A stretch of DNA of 43,697 bases, from contig NZ_URHZ01000044.1 in the NCBI RefSeq assembly GCF_900547735.1, positions 1-43,697 of the forward strand. The letters are read 5' to 3'. The translations under genes were made by a program, and so were the position numbers. Position 1 is the first letter of the stretch, and the number at the start of each line of letters is the position of its first letter. Source of the DNA: an uncultured Clostridium sp. (lineage in GTDB: Bacteria > Bacillota > Clostridia > Lachnospirales > Lachnospiraceae). The notes under the pieces were generated by a model. The model searched no databases. It was not told the DNA's origin and saw nothing but the letters and a program-made list of their open reading frames with translations. Below, in pieces: positions 43,578 through 43,697 of the stretch.

Positions 43578-43697
43578 GGGGGATTAGTTGAGGAAGGAGA
43601 ACGCCGCCGGTTACGGCTGGGGCGGGATGGTGAGAGGGAGGGTGTGAGTCTTCAGTCCCGGTTTGTAGGTTGTCGCGGGTGGGGAATCCGGGCAGAA

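Overview
The window looks like chromosomal DNA from an anaerobic Firmicute of the Lachnospiraceae, perhaps near [Clostridium] symbiosum, Enterocloster or Lacrimispora. The evidence is strong AGGAGG-type ribosome sites, consensus sigma-A promoters, intrinsic terminators, roughly even base composition, LL-diaminopimelate aminotransferase (DapL), a reverse-order rubrerythrin beside PerR, and many TRAP and sodium-symport catabolic operons. The species placement is inference. No tRNA, rRNA, CRISPR array, phage gene or intact insertion sequence was seen.

Layout. (1) 1-7.7 kb: the end of an unrecognised gene, then a small one-helix membrane peptide, a sodium:solute symporter, the two hydantoinase/oxoprolinase subunits (HyuB, HyuA) and a sigma-54-dependent activator. 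This reads as an uptake and hydrolysis operon for a cyclic amide or related compound. (2) 7.8-9.1 kb, minus strand: an FAD oxidoreductase with a C-terminal Rieske domain. (3) 9.27-16.8 kb: a housekeeping block, carA-carB-pyrG-dapL, behind a consensus promoter whose transcript meets a strong terminator hairpin almost at once (a probable attenuator). (4) 17.2-24.9 kb: a hydroxyacid operon with a LarA-family racemase homologue, split aconitase X (large and small subunits), a DctPQM TRAP transporter, a GntR/FCD regulator and a D-2-hydroxyacid dehydrogenase. A palindromic operator candidate overlaps the promoter. (5) 25.1-32.3 kb: a LysR regulator, a multi-hairpin repeat-like element, a TAXI-type TRAP system, a second D-2-hydroxyacid dehydrogenase, a PanB (ketopantoate hydroxymethyltransferase) homologue and a FolD homologue with altered active-site residues. 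(6) 32.5-34.4 kb, minus strand: reverse rubrerythrin, PerR and an AIM24-family protein. (7) 34.6-43.6 kb: a 1615-residue multidomain protein (HD, helical repeats, NadD-like nucleotidyltransferase, phosphoribosyltransferase-like), a lactate/malate-dehydrogenase-like protein, a flavodoxin-fold protein and a phospholipase D-family membrane protein, all tightly spaced.

Two systems look least described. The first is region 5. A transporter, a 2-hydroxyacid dehydrogenase, PanB and FolD sit together with no panC or panD. The most economical reading is a catabolic route: a pantoate-like hydroxyacid is imported and oxidised, PanB runs in reverse to pass its hydroxymethyl carbon to tetrahydrofolate, and the FolD-like enzyme oxidises the methylene-folate. 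The FolD homologue appears to lack the lysine and glutamine of the cyclohydrolase site, which would fit a dehydrogenase-only enzyme. This is inference from context and remembered family motifs. The second is region 7, whose domain combination points to nucleotide or cofactor chemistry that cannot be named from sequence alone.
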